DNA of 64,000 bases from Rhipicephalus microplus (GCF_043290135.1 NW_027464604.1:193501-257500), one strand, 5' to 3'. Positions 42,593 to 55,150 are shown, counted from the first letter of the stretch. The notes: a model not told the origin generated them from the sequence alone. Translations and numbers: made by a program.

Positions 42593-43577
42593 GGCTCGTC
42601 TTCCCTGCACCGGTACCGGAAGGGGCACCGGCGATCTAAACAAGGAAAATTACTCCCAGATGAGACGGGAGCACGTGTACGCCCCTGAGGAGGTTTGAAC
42701 TGCATCGGAAGAACAGTTGACGTACAGCCAGCAACAAGTGCGGTCGTTGGTGTCGCGAGTCTCGCGTAGGCGGCGAGCATGAAGTGACCCGTGCAACGTA
42801 TTGAGACGGCTGCAATTCCGGGCACCCTCGTCGTCTACCAAGCCGGCGAGACCTTCAGCGGCACCCGTCAACTCCCCTACGTGCACCAAGAGCTGGCCTG
42901 GTCCGTATGGAACTTTTTATTGTGACCTTTTTTAAACTGTTAAATTATTTTAACCAGCTTTTTGTTTTAAATATTTGTAGTGTGCGCTGTGTCGCACGTT
43001 TAAATTCAAAAGCGCCACCATGATCATTGTGTAATTATTCCCTTGTATCGCTCTTTTCTGATTTCCATTTTGTTATTTTATTAATGTTCCGCATATTTGT
43101 CTTTAGCCTGTATCTTAGCCCATTTTGTTATGTAGCTGTTGTTTCTATCGCGCGTATCAGTTTTCCTCCTTTGCTATTTTTGTAATCTCCTGCCTTTGCC
43201 AGTGTTTCAATTAAATGCTTGTTTGTGTGTAATCAAACTCCGTGTCTGCTCTATGAGTGCGTCGGTCAGGCCCACACATCACCACACGTGCAACCCCGCA
43301 CGGGTCGACCAACCCGCAAATAAATTCGAAATGTGCCACTTCGAGGCCTTTCAGGCGTCGTAGGCCGAAGCGTAAAGTGGAAGCCTGCGAGTCTGCCGCA
43401 CGTCGATGTTGGATCGGCGGGGCCTCACCCGAAGTGTGTGACAATAAGTCTTCGACAAGGACGAGCGGGGCTACAAGAGGGAGGGGACCCCAAAATTTTC
43501 GTCTGCAACCACACCCCTCACCCCCGCCTAAAGCAAACATATTCCAACGAAAATGCATAAATTACCGATCTGCATGT
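42593..43577. other. Unassigned DNA
   Basis: No gene is supported. 42.90-43.25 kb is T-rich and free of frames, like a 3' UTR. Frames of 70-183 codons at 43.2-43.8 kb partly run through the SINE and carry no other motif. Confidence 0.4.
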
Positions 43578-43592
43578 GCCCCCCTGGACGAA

Positions 43593-43831
43593 TGGATTGG
43601 TATTTGGGGTTTAACGTCCCAAAACCCCCATATGATTATGACAGACGCCGTAGTGGAGGGCTCCGGAAATTTCGACCACCTGGGGTTCTTTAACCTGCAC
43701 CCAAATCTGAGCACACAGGCCTACAACATTTCCGCCTCTATCGGAAATGCAGCCGCCGCAGCCGGGATTCGAACCCGCGGCCTGCGGGTCAGCAGCCGAG
43801 TACCTTAGCCCCTAGACCACCGCGGCGGGGC
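43593..43831 (-). repeat. Ruka-like SINE, full length, minus strand
   Basis: On the minus strand it has the A-box-like TAGGGGCTAAGG, B-box-like GGGTTCGAATCCC, the whole body and the 3' end GGGACGTTAAACCCC. GCCCCCCTGGACGAA (43578-43592) and GCCCCCCTAGACGAA (43832-43846) are a 15-bp TSD with one mismatch. Its B box is closer to a tRNA than in the other copies. Confidence 0.93.
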
Positions 43832-43846
43832 GCCCCCCTAGACGAA

Positions 43847-45104
43847 CTCACTTGCCATGCGTGATGCTCCCCCGCCCCCCCCCCCACCCCGTGAAAAAAT
43901 CCTGGCCCCTATTCCTGGCCCCCATTCCTGGCCTTCGAACACCACATTTGAAAACAAATAATCGAGTATCAAAATGCGTCGAAAGATAAAGCCACTTCCT
44001 TTTATTTCAACACAAAAGATGGCCAGCTTACACACTTATCACATGCTTTCATTATCAGGTAAGCATCGACGATTTCAAGTTCTGTTTGTTGCTCTGCTCT
44101 TCTTTTTTTTTTCTTCAACTGGTTTTCTGAAATAAAGTGAAACACCAGTCTTGCTCGATGTGTCTTGTCTTCATCGTACACACTTTTCAAGTGTCCTCTG
44201 ACGATGTACCACCTCGCCCAAAACCAAGGTATTGTTATTGTGTTACGCAATTTCGGCAGAAAATGTGATGGTATTAAACGCACAAAAATGCATTTCAGCC
44301 AGGGGATTTTGGCCAAGAACGTAAAGGAAAACGTATTAGGCCACCGAGCGCGTTACGCCAAGTCGCATCAACGTGATTTCACTGTGTAAGGGCGTACTTG
44401 GATTCTGGCTCCATGGCAAATGTGGTGACCGGGATCCGAACCCGAGCGCTCGAGCTGCAGCACAACTTCGGCGCCCAGCTCGCGCGGCAGGTGACAAAAT
44501 AAAATGAAAGTACGGAATGATGGCGGACACGAAGATTCCATTCTTGAACGAAAACACGAATGAGAAAAGACAGCAAGGAGCAGAATTATTCTGGGTGCTT
44601 TGGCACAGACGATCGTCAGTCTATTGTCTCATTATTTCTCTGTGTGCGCGGACATGCGTCTATGTGCGTGTGTGCATATGTTGAACATGAAGCAAGCGCA
44701 ATTACCGCGCCCGAGTGACGAGGTTTACCCAAGTCGAGGCATGGCAGTGCACATTTACCACTGCGACCCACTGTATACTTTACCTACAATAGATACAATT
44801 TAGCCAGGTTCTCAAGCATGGGCACAGCCGAGAGCGGCCGAGTCAATAATGAATACGGAGAGCGCAGGTGAGGGTGCTCGCTGGGCGTAAATTAGGTATA
44901 GCAAAACACACAAAAATTCTCTTATTCACTCTCTCTAGCACACGCACGCATATCACACGCACGCACACGCTATATGTTCATAGGGCAACACGCAACGTGA
45001 GCTGTGTCGAATGTAACAGGTGTATATGTCGCGTGGGAACCACATAGCAGTGCAGCGAGCTGTATGACTTTTCACATTTCACAGTTGGGACATTCAACCA
45101 ACTG
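43847..45104. other. Unassigned DNA with a tRNA-like stretch
   Basis: A C run (about 43869-43885) sits between TGCTCCCCCG and ACCCCGTG. On the minus strand GCTCGGGTTCGGATCCCGGT (44421-44440) is a strong B box, but no A box at tRNA distance is clear. A 104-codon minus-strand frame (44002-44316) has no recognised motif. Confidence 0.45.
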
Positions 45105-45260
45105 ATGCCTTCATGGTTAGAGCGGCCAGAGAGAGAGAGCATGAACTTCGATCCTGTCCCGAATGTCGGCCTTCTATTGTGGGTACTGTCCAGGCTTCTC
45201 AACAGTGCAGGAGGAACGCAAGGGACGCGGCTGAACCTGTCAGAGAAAAAAAAAAACAAA
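45105..45260 (+). repeat. Possible second tRNA-derived SINE
   Basis: ATGGTTAGAGCGGCC (45112-45126) and AACTTCGATCCTG (45142-45154) have the sequence and spacing of A and B boxes, and an A run follows at about 45246-45257. The body differs from the Ruka-like family and no TSD was found. Confidence 0.35.
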
Positions 45261-45688
45261 TTAGGAAGGACCCCCGTACCTTGGGAATCAATGTTATGCG
45301 AAGGATGTGCATGGGAAGTAACTGTGCTGTAGTTCTCTTTTTTTTTTTTTTTGAGCGATACGTTACGGCGTGAAGTTAAAGATCTGTACAATTGCACGTC
45401 GCAGACAAATGTTTGACAGCCGAATATGCGTTATATAACCAGTTGTTTACAGGTGTGCAACGATGACAACTAAAACAAGGATATTACAGCAACACCAGAA
45501 GGGGTAAGCTGATACGAAGCTCTGGTGATCACGAGGATGGTAGTCCCGGATACTGCGGCATAAATCAAGTTCAGCGGATGACGTTTAACTGCAATTGACG
45601 TTAACCTGGCGTGATGACAGCTGTACCGTAGCGGTGCATACGTATATAAAATAAAATAGCCAGCACTGCAGGTCTTCCCGCTCACTTT

Positions 45689-45917
45689 AATCCAAGTGCC
45701 AGCCTAAATAATCCACACGCCATTGAAATAATCTGAGCGTCACGCTATTCAATTCATGTGGTAAACATTTAGTCGAAGCGCCAACATATTTATTCCAAGC
45801 GCCAACTGAGTTAGGCCGCGTGCCAGTGAGTTTAATCCAAGTGTCACCATGTTTAATCCATTTGCGAACGGCTTTAATTCAGGTGCCAGCCAGTTTAACC
45901 CATGTACCTGAAACACA
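45689..45917. repeat. 21-bp minisatellite, about 11 units
   Basis: Units near AATCCAAGTGCCAACATGTTT start at 45689, 45710, 45730, 45751, 45772, 45792, 45813, 45834, 45855, 45876 and 45897. Because 21 is divisible by 3, the minus strand reads a 7-residue repeat of the type LNxLALG (LNWLAPE, LNMVTLG, LNSLARG, INMLALR; frame 45749-45970). I do not recognise it as a protein family. Confidence 0.85.
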
Positions 45918-47227
45918 TACTTTGTAACTTTACAAAGTCTAAATGTCTGAATAATGTAAACATGGAGCAACAGGAAGAACTTTTCGCTCGCCTATACATG
46001 CTATAGCGTTTATGAAACGAGCTGTACTGTTATTTCTACCTAACGTTTTGGTGTCATAGCTTCAAACTAAAAAAAAAGTGCGTATTGATTGCATTTAAGG
46101 GCAGTAAATGTATTTGCTCATAGAGTCCATATTAGTCTATGCTTCATCGCTAATGCCTTATTACGGCTAATCTTTTACACCTTCGGATAAGCAGAGATTC
46201 ATTCCGCCTGCTCGGCATTTGGCGGCTTATTCGCCGAGGCGTTCCCAGTCGTCTGCTCAGCCCGGTGAGAATGATATAGTGACCTAGAGATAATACTTAT
46301 CCGTTATTGATATCAGAAATAACCGCTTGAAAAACCTAATGTGCATTTATTTGAGTTCGTGTGGAATTAAGTTTTTTTTTTGTAAAAGCCTCAAAGGAGA
46401 TACTCCTGTTTTTGTGTAACAAACCACGCTACAGTGTTGCTGAAGCGTGTTTGCTTGAAGCGCGCGTGCTTCCTCGGATACACACAATTTTGTTTGAATA
46501 AAAAGATAACAACTAGTATGAATGACAAATATGACTTCCGTGCTCCACATCAGGATTCTAAGTTAAAGTCTGATGTGCAAATGCCGCAATAAAACCACTT
46601 CGAATTATCTCTCACTCGCTCTGTCCTGTGAGGGCCTTCTAATTTTTTCGCTGCCCACGAGCAAGTTTTTTATATCTTGGTATGCACTCCGGCACTCCAA
46701 TAACCGTATTCTGTCCTTCGCATTAGATGACCCGTCTCGGTCATGTAATGCTTTACAAATCCAATTATGTGTTTTGGCGACGAAGACAAAATATTTGTTA
46801 ACATGTTTCTGCCTTTTCTTTCGTTGCAGTTAAAGTTACTTCACCCGGGCCAAGCACTCATCTACAAACTTGTACATAGAAAACTACAAACACGGCTCAA
46901 GAGAACAACGCCAGTAGTTTTTTTTTCCTTTCACAAATACTATCAGCGAATACCAATAATAATGATTTATTCTACCTTCCCACTATTTTTTTTTATACTG
47001 TAGGAACTGCATTTCAATAGCACTGCCGTTTTTTACGCTCCGTATTCTGCTTTTGTGCATGGATTAGTTAGTCGCATCGCCCCCCCCCCCCCCTCCCTAT
47101 CATGTAAAGTATGGGGCTGACTTCGCGCCTCACTCCTGGGTTAGTGGGAGGGCACGGGGGGGGGGGGGGAAGCTGCTCCTTCCTTTACGCACACACCTAT
47201 GCTTACGTGCAAAAAATCACGCATGAT
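45918..47227. other. Unassigned DNA with paired C and G runs
   Basis: No gene is recognised. A C run (about 47081-47093) and a G run (about 47157-47169) lie 75 bases apart around GGGGCTGACTTCGCGCC and end near ACCTATGCTTACG. Confidence 0.45.
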
Positions 47228-47430
47228 TGTGCGACACCCCGTAGCGTACGGGAATCTCAAAAATTGCGACCACCTGTTCTTTAACGTGCACTAACGTCAC
47301 GCAGAGGACGGGCCCCTGTAAAATTTCGGCTGCATCGAAATGGGACTGCCGCGGCCGCTTAAAAGAGCCGCGACCTTCGGTTTGACAGCTGAGCTCTGCA
47401 ATCGTCGAACCTCCGCGGCGCACATCACAG
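47228..47430 (-). repeat. Ruka-like SINE, old copy on the minus strand
   Basis: CCCCGTAGCGTACGGGAATC, GCGACCACCTG, TTCTTTAACGTGCAC, GGACGGGCCCCTGTAAAATTTCGGCTGCATCGAAATG and AATCGTCGAACCTCCGCGGCG follow the reverse complement of the SINE from end to head, with many changes. Confidence 0.6.
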
Positions 47431-50400
47431 AGTACAAGCGATAATTATACTACAAGGAGTTAGCCGCGCCCTCTCTCACTACTCCACCCCGGTGGTTCCC
47501 GGCATTCTGATAACGAAACAGCAGTAGGTGAAAAATGTTTTGCCGGTGGTGGTGAAACATTTAATAACCATTATTCAGTTACAGAGAGGTGATTGGGTCG
47601 GGGCCTTGTCGGCCTCGCGTAGCTCTTTCAGGTGATCAAACCGGTGTCGCACGGCCACTTTTAATCGCGATCAGATCCGATCTGAATCAAATCTCTCGAT
47701 CATGATTCGTTTCGCTCACGCAAGCTTAAAAAGGAAGTTCAACGCTGTTTATATAACCCCCACCCCCAATCGGCCTTCGTCGCGATCAGCAAAGCACAGT
47801 GGAGCAGCGCTGTTATGTAGCCTGCGTGTGCAATTCAGTTTTGCTTCTAACGCAATCGGTATAGCTGATTTAAGATGCCGTACAACCATCTTCCATCGGC
47901 CAAGCGTTGCTCGTAGGCGTAGTTCTTTGTAATAATTGTGTACGACTGCAACTAGAATAATGACGTTCGAACTCTCATTAGGTTCGCTCCACATAAGCCA
48001 ATATGCATTCAAACTCGGAAGTATGTAGATAGGCGTACTCCTCCCATCCCTTCACACAGCTTCGTTTATCATATAGCCGCATGTTGTACAACCAACAGTT
48101 AGCCGTATCGAATACACCTAATTTGAGTAAACACGCATTCTTGTAAATGTGGTATTGCGCATTTCCAATTTCTACGAGCCTGGGCATCAGACAGCCGGCC
48201 ACGTTCACAGTGCATCGATACTTGTCGAATCGTCCCTGAAGAGAACCAAAACTATTCCAATTTCCAATAAGGCGCGAACCGCCCGAAAGCAAACGAGAAA
48301 TTCAACGCGCTCGACCAGCAAGCAGCCCGCAAAGCTGAGCGCGATCAAGGTCCAAACATGCCCAATTTCCCCAACCGCAAGATCATACGTACCGCTCGCG
48401 CCCCTGCAAGAAAAGCTCACTAGATCAGCTCAAAAGCTTTCTTAGCCCATCGCACAGTTCGATTTTTACTTTCCTTCCATCCCACGACTCAATTCGCATG
48501 CTATAGAGGTGGGAAAACGCACGAAAAGACGCCCCGTTGGTGAGCAAAGCTGACCATGTATCATGAGGACAACAGGGCGTCATAACGGTCGAACGAACAG
48601 CCAGCGAAGATTCAAATTTGAGTTGCAACGTACAAATTCCGGGAAATCGCGGACTCGACTCTTCCCTGCGTCTCATCTTATCCGTTTGAAATTTGTACCT
48701 AGGGAGTCGCTAGCTTGTCGGAAGGAGGCGGTTTGAACTGGTTGGAAGCGTTCAGCCAGCCGAAGAGCCTTGCCCGGGAGATACTTGTGAATCCGCGCGC
48801 GTGAGAGAGAGTCGGCCTTGGAGCGAAGGGTTGCGTTCGCTTTGCTCGAAGTCGAAGCGGTTCAACGGTAGACGTTGAGGCGACGAGTAATTTTGCAGCG
48901 ATCACAGCTGGTTTGTCGTAGGATTTCGCTGGGATTAAACTTCGATTATTTTGACACCGCGCGGTCAATGGTGATCGAGAATGGAGCTCTCGTGAGGTCA
49001 ACCGTGTCGCATGAAAGTTACACCGGAGATCGAGAAATGAAAAAAGAGAGTCGAACTCAACCTGTATACGCGTGGTGTGGTGTGCGGGAAGCTGAAGCGT
49101 TGGCGTTTTCTGACGTCCTCGGAATGAGAGACTGTCAAGCCAAGATTTTCTTTCTGGGAGAGAAATAAACATATGCCACTTGTATCTGAGATCGCGATCG
49201 TTAATTTTTTGTTTCCTTTTTTTAGTTGTTTTACTGCCTGCCGCATTCGCTGACTCTTTGAATAACACATTAAGGTACTGGTGTGCTTTACAAAGTACAC
49301 TTCCTTATTCGGGAATAAAAAAAAAAAACACAGCCCAATATTTTGGTTTCGTTAGCTGGAATTTTAAATGCCAAGCTTATTGATTCTGTCACATATTTTT
49401 TTTTTCTGTTCTACGAGTTGTTAAACTTTAGAAAAACCAGAGCACGTCAAACACACCTGGTGAACTGGGGCGTAGCCAGGGGGTGGCACTTTGGGCCCCT
49501 GCCCCCCCCCCCCTCACGAATTTTTTTTCACCGTGGCATAGGGAACGAAAAAAGACCATTTCAATCCCCCCCCCCCCCCCTTCCTGAAAAAAAAACTGGG
49601 TACGGGCCTGCTGGTCAATACTGCGTTTTCTACGTTTGTTTCGTGTTTCACAATTTATACGTTTATAAGAGAAAAAAAAACGGATTTATTGTGCTTCAGC
49701 AAGAACATAATAATCTCTGCACTGCGTGAGGAGCGTGTAGAGTGCATAGTTTCGTAGTTTTTTCTCGTACGTGAAATGAAATCTGAATTTACTTCGTGGC
49801 AGCATACACGTACTTAATATGTTTTGTGGGGCCTCAGAAATAGAGCCAGTTATTTTCTTTTAAAAATATAGCCTTTTTTTTTTCTTTTTTCTGTTATTCG
49901 AGAGCCACGAGGCTGCGACATGTGCCGATGTGAACATGCGAGAGCCCATTGAGATTTTCATTGTCGCTTCTGACCCTAACATCCACACTTAGGAGAAGAA
50001 AGGAATGACGACGGTACGAAGCGCGCTCTCTGCCAACAATAAAATTATTTAGGAAAGAAAGGAACGTCGGGAGCACGATTTCTGTTTTGATACCGAAAAC
50101 AACTGCGTTTCGTAGAGGCCAAAACATAGGCATAGTTGCTATGCTGCCAAACGAAAACACGGCAGTTTTTATGTTGTGTAACCAGGTGCCTATCCACTGA
50201 AAATAAAATTAAAAAAAAAAACGTAGTGCATTTGCCAACTCTTCTCAGCAGCTGTAACAATGGAATAGAACGGGCTGAGCTGTACTACAGTGCTGAGAAT
50301 TACAGAGATTTGATATCCGAGACGAAGTGCTGCAGGCCCAGATGACATAAATAGCCGCAGACAACGAATGCGGGTTCTGCAACTGCACTGTATGTTTCGG

Positions 50401-52030
50401 CAGACCCCCTACGTGTTGACTATTGTCCTTCAGTCGCACAATGGCAAGACACTCACTAGGCACTGTTGTACCGAACAGAAGTGTCAGGAAGTCTCTAGCG
50501 ACAACTGAGATTGCTATTATACTCTATCCATACCGAAGCTTTCACAAAATGCTTAGTAAAAAAAATGCAGGTATGCCACAATACAATAAAATAGTGTTGC
50601 AAGAAGCGTGGCGTTACGCTTTACATAAAGAGATGGTGCTTCAATAAGCTACATTGGGTCAAGATGACTTTGCTACTCGTTTGGCAAGGGCCTAGCGTAC
50701 TCTTCATTCCTGCATGAAGCTTTCCTATCGCTATCTCGAGGGCCCATGGCACACTCTAAAGTACGGGGCCATAACTTGTGCAAAACCTCACGATAGTCTA
50801 TGAAAATTTGCACATGTTCTTGTCTATTGCATTTATTTAAATGTGAAAAATCTCAATAGAATATATCCAGTACTTCTCTCGTAGTTTTTAATAAGTTGAA
50901 CATGTACTCGACACACTGACGTGAAGTCGAGAGCACAAACGGCGACTTACTAACTTGCGCGTAAAAAAAAAAAGAAACGAGTGTTGCAATTTATTCTAGA
51001 ACCAGAATCGACTTCAGTGACGCATTTACGAATTGTCCGAACAAACCCAAGGCCCCATAGCACGAGTCAGAACACCGGGAGCGATAGGAGGCTGCTCTGC
51101 GCAGCTCGCAACCGGGGTTACAGCTCCTGATAGTGAGCCGGGCCAGAGGGGTCGCCGAAGCGAAGCAGTGTCCGGCCATATAGAGTGGCCCGAGGGCCGG
51201 CCGTCATCATCCCGCTTAACAAGCAGCGTTGCCTAACATGCCTTAACGCTGCCGAACTAGCCGCGTTGATTCAGAGAGTTCACGCTGGCCGTAGTTATTA
51301 AATGAGCAGGTCGAGGTCGCCCTGTTTCTCTTCCAACGCTGTTTCTTGAACACGCGAGGACAATTTGAACGTATCTACGCGTGCTTCCCAGTTCTCAGCG
51401 TTCGCATCCGACACACAACACGAACTATGGGACTTAACGGTCCACGTACAGGTCGTCTATCGAGCTTTCTCCCCGATTACAACGCGTAGTTTTTGTTTGT
51501 TTTTTTATTTGCAGTCTGCTACGTCTGTTCGTAGCACCTGTGCATGTTACACCGTTCCCTAGCGTAAAAAAGCGCGTAATTTTTCCAAATGTGCGCGGAA
51601 AGAGTTCACCTACGATCACGGCACTGTCGAACGACGCTTATTGAAGACCGGAGACGATTTTTATACGCCTCCGGTTTTGAATTGAACGCTAACTTCAATG
51701 TCTCAGCGGCGAGGTAGCCGACAGGGAACCCCTCAAATTATTGCGATTTTCACGTCGAAGACCCTCCGTAACACAATCACTGGACGTCCGAGGGTATCCT
51801 AGTGCCTTTAAGTCGGTCAGAAATCGGCTTCATCGCTTTGTTGTGTCGAGAAATTGAGATTATGCAAGCCGTTCGGCCGTCTGGCGAACTCCCGCCGCCA
51901 TTATCTCGGCGGCGAAAGCCCGCACCGAGACAAATGGGGAAAATTCAAAGAAATTCTTTCCCCTACTTTTTCGTCCCCGCGCCTCCACAGTGCTAAAGCT
52001 CGGGTAGCTATCAGTATTTCCATAGGGACA
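47431..52030. other. Unassigned DNA, about 4.6 kb
   Basis: I cannot support a gene. The longest frame (48699-49268, -) has about 190 codons but shows no domain. Two C runs at about 49501-49513 and 49566-49580 follow GGCGTAGCCAGGGGG and recur in pattern elsewhere. The last 450 bases become CpG-richer towards the promoter candidate at 52.04 kb. Confidence 0.4.
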
Positions 52031-52035
52031 AATAG

Positions 52036-52095
52036 TGACGTCACACAGAAGGTATAAAAAAGGCGGGACGGGCGGGAAAACTTCTTTTCCCTGGA
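52036..52095 (+). promoter_or_regulatory. Candidate RNA polymerase II promoter
   Basis: A perfect CRE palindrome TGACGTCA (52036-52043) is followed by TATAAAA (52053-52059) and GC-rich GGCGGGACGGGCGGG (about 52062-52076). About 30 bases after the TATA box lies AACTTCTTTTCCCTGG, a C/T run of the TOP type where transcription would start. This ordered set is the most promoter-like sequence in the window outside the mobile elements. Confidence 0.5.
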
Positions 52096-52610
52096 GACTC
52101 GGGAAATGAAGGACGTATAGTCGGTGAGTTCAGATTGCGCTGACCGTTATCCTTGGATCTCTTTGTTCTGAGGTTTGGGGTTACGGGTACTTGCGCAGGT
52201 TGTGGTTCTGACCTTGGAGGTCGCAGCGGCTAAAGGACGTTCTCTAGGTGAGTCCGCTTTTTGCCAAAATGCTGCGCTTCGATTGATTTCTTTGTTCCGA
52301 GATCTCGTCTGGAACTCCGCGCAGGGCTTGGTCGCGTTCGTCTGTTGGGAGGTCGTGGTCTTAAGAGGCCGTACGGGCTGGTCTTACGTCAACGTTATCG
52401 ACGTTCTTCAAAAGGAAGCATCACGTCGATTTGCAACCAATGCAAGGTTTTTCATGCGCGATTTTTTTTTTTTTGCTTCCAGTGACGGGACACTTTTTGA
52501 CGTTTTGCGCGTTTTGTGAATCTTTTCTCGCGGGTGTGTGCTTGTGAGTAGACATGACTCGTGTATCCTACGCCGCGGACGGGAGCTCTGCGATCATCCA
52601 CGCATCGAAG
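52083..52610 (+). CDS. Candidate first exons of an unknown host gene
   Basis: Three sites fit splice donors: TCG/GTGAGT (about 52115), TAG/GTGAGT (about 52245) and AAG/GTGAGC (52611). An ATG at 52554 opens MTRVSYAADGSSAIIHASK, which ends exactly at the last donor. Downstream, 53400 and 56578 hold diverged copies of an exon-like frame (SEVPDVAR, SEVADVARGGTVTEQTISAD), the second after TTTTTTGTCTCAG, a good acceptor. I do not recognise the protein. The ATG exon lacks a strong acceptor of its own, so transcript structure is guesswork. Confidence 0.3.
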
Positions 52611-52764
52611 GTGAGCAAGAGACATTTTCTCATTTACATAGCTGACTTAATTGCTAGTTGCACCTGTGTCGCGTGTTCATGAGTGCTTACTGTGTAGGCA
52701 ATTTTTACTACTTAGCAGAGACGTCCACTAGTCGTTTTTTTTTTTTTTGCAGATTTTCTGGTTA

Positions 52765-53800
52765 GGTTTGGGAATGCGTTCAGGAGTAATGTGGGTGTGC
52801 TTCCGACGCCAATTCATGACCCTAGAGCTAAGCGCCGTTTCTAAGAGTTAGGACTAAAAAAATTCATTTTGACGGAGTGTATGACGAAGCGTCCGTCAAT
52901 CCGTCTGCTCGTCTGTCTTTTCGTCTGTCTGTTGGGTGAGTCATATAGCTATAGGTGGTAACGTACCACGAGACATATACAAGGGACGGGCAAACCAACG
53001 GTTTTGGGAGCTTCACCCCCAAATAACTTTCTACTTTAAATGTAGTGTTGCTTCTTCGTGACTGCAGTTGGCCTTTTCATCGTTGTATTTTAATGTAACG
53101 AAAAAAATATGCATAAGCGAATATTTGAGCGTTTTGAAATTTTCGATAAACTATTACTGTATTAGAAATTAACGCTTCTGCACTATTGTAATGTTTGTTC
53201 CCGAAACTTCGGTAGTATTCGAAACCAACAAATAAGCAAATTTCAGCGCGTAACGTAGCTACGAAAAAGTGGCTTCGCTGCTGCAACGTTACGGTGCGTG
53301 CTGTAAGCCATTCTTTCAGAAAAAGAAATCTCGCTGTGGCGCAGCCACATTTTGCAGGTAATCTGCGCGTGAATTGATTAGTTTTTCAAAGCTGCTACTG
53401 TGTCGGAGGTGCCAGACGTGGCGCGCCTGAACGGTCACGGAACAGACGATTGTGTCCGACGCGGGTTGCGCGCTTCTGAGCAGACGACCAGGCTCTGCGG
53501 CATTTTTTTGTTTTTTGAATATAGCGATAAAAAAGGAAACATCAATTTGTGGAAAGAAATGCAGGGGTACAAGTTGCTTTTGCTCGTGTTTGCCATAATT
53601 CGAAAATTCTCTCGTGTTTTGCCATAATGCGAAAAACTGAAAGCAGACGTTGTACAATTGGCGTCCGCCATCTTGAATGCCGCGGTGACTCGCGCTAGCA
53701 GTTCTCGTGCTTCTAAATGTGAACCATTCGTAGATGTGCCTTGCGAAGGCTGTTCTGATCTTGCCTCCATTTTGCGTGTCCGAATGTAAGTCGAGTACTA
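52765..53800 (+). repeat. Segmental duplicate, copy 1
   Basis: 52765-52870 and 53040-53420 match 55165-55690, and 53390-53800 matches 56568-57005. Shared blocks include GGGAATGCGTTCAGGAGTAATG, CCATTCTTTCAGAA and GACGTGGCGCGC. An extra 170 bases (52870-53040) with CGTCTGTC repeats and GGGAGCTTCACCCCC are absent from copy 2, so they are a later insertion. The end (LPPFCVSECKSSTK) resembles the start of a THAP zinc finger. Confidence 0.7.
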
Positions 53801-54763
53801 AACTCCGCGAACCCCGAGTTAAGGCGAATGTTAGGGTTAACTCTGACCTCGAACTTGCTGCTCGGCTGTTTATCTTCACACTTACTAACTGCATTTGTTG
53901 CGCGTTGTCTTGACTCCTTACTGTGTAATTTTTACGAACTAGTAGTCATCTACTTGTGATGGGGTGGAGGAAGGATTTTTTTTTCTGGTTAGCTGGCTAG
54001 GTTGATAACCATATTTAACAGTATTTATTCCATGTGCTGTAGTCACTTTTTATGAATCCAGGCGGTTATAAATAGCGGCTAAGTTTTGTTATAGACTTTG
54101 ATTTTATAGTTGAAATCGAGGCTCGTACAAACCTAAAATTTTAATTAATTACACGCAACTTTTTTGTCCCAAAGAGCATTGAGTCCAAAGAGCATTAAAC
54201 CTCTACTATAGACTCGCAGCCAGCAATCTTTTTCAGGGAACGGGGTTGCTTGCTGAAGGCCTAGAATGTTGCAGAAAAATAGCTTTCTATAAATTTATTT
54301 TTTGGTAAAAAACATCAACCTTCATCGGGACTTGAAGGGAGGAGGGGAACTAAAACCCTCCTCCCACACTTCAGGCTGCGGGCCGGCTTTGATAGCTATA
54401 GTAGTCACTTTCCGCGTGCCCCGTTCGCAAAGAGTTTCGGAAAGACTTAAGTACCATTTGCAGTCTTTGCACTGTGTCATTCTGGTAGACTGTCTGTATG
54501 TGACTTTTCTGTGGGTAGGGCAGTTGGCATTCAAAGCATTTGCTGGCTGCGCATATATAGTTAGCATAAACTCGTCCTTTTGTTCTAAATAAGTGCACGT
54601 GCGTATGGCTTTGACGTGATATTTTAGCCTCATGGAGGAGCAGCGGCTGCTCGCGGCGACGTGATTACCATTTTTTAACGCATTTCTTTATTCAAAATCG
54701 TCCGTCTAAAAAAAAAATTATGAAAGGCGCCCACCCTTCAAGGGTGAGCAAAAAAAAAAAAAA
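53801..54763. other. Unassigned DNA between duplicates
   Basis: No gene is supported. Frames at 54302-54633 on both strands have no motif. TCCCAAAGAGCATTGAG and TCCAAAGAGCATTAAAC at about 54168-54200 are a small tandem repeat. Confidence 0.4.
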
Positions 54764-54856
54764 CGTTTCGGTCTTGTCGGGAGCCTTGTTCAGCGATGGT
54801 TCCAAATCTTCGCAGTGAACTCTGAACAGTGCTCCGGTCAGGATATAGCCGAAACG
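54764..54856. ncRNA. Two degenerate hammerhead-like motifs in opposite orientation
   Basis: Minus strand 54793-54764: CTGAACA...GACC-GAAACG. Plus strand 54822-54856: CTGAACA...TATAGCC-GAAACG. Both keep the CUGA...GAAAC frame of a hammerhead core with changes at a conserved G and weak stem II pairing. The similar, cleaner motif at 13.33 kb suggests old Penelope-type remnants. Activity is unlikely. Confidence 0.25.
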
Positions 54857-55027
54857 CTAAAATTGTTTTACTTGTTGCGTTGTCTGGGGTGACAATTTAG
54901 TTCTTGCTATATTATTGAGGAAGGTGGCTTCCATTAGGAAAACCTCGAGTTAACTCGTGTGTAACTCGTGCGTAGCTTGTGGTTGAGCGTAAAACTTCAA
55001 AATTTAGAACAAAAATGTCGTTTTACT

Positions 55028-55028
<1 letters not shown>

Positions 55029-55100
<72 letters not shown>

Positions 55101-55150
55101 TAATAATGGTGATGATGATGACGATGATGATGATGATAATAATAATAAAC
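55029..55150. repeat. (AAT)n/(GAT)n microsatellite
   Basis: About 80 bases of AAT units pass into GAT/GAC units and back. The Asn- and Asp-rich frame across it is an artefact. Confidence 0.95.

Noticed and set aside
44395..44470. A true tRNA gene on the minus strand
   Set aside because: The B box is excellent, but no acceptor stem, anticodon arm or A box at the right distance could be paired.
45689..45917. Regularly spaced repeats considered as a CRISPR array
   Set aside because: Units are contiguous 21-mers without spacers, in a eukaryotic context. They form a minisatellite.
48699..49268. A minus-strand frame of about 190 codons
   Set aside because: No domain, no low-complexity explanation and no known motif. 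Composition and overlapping frames on the + strand suggest chance in GC-richer DNA.
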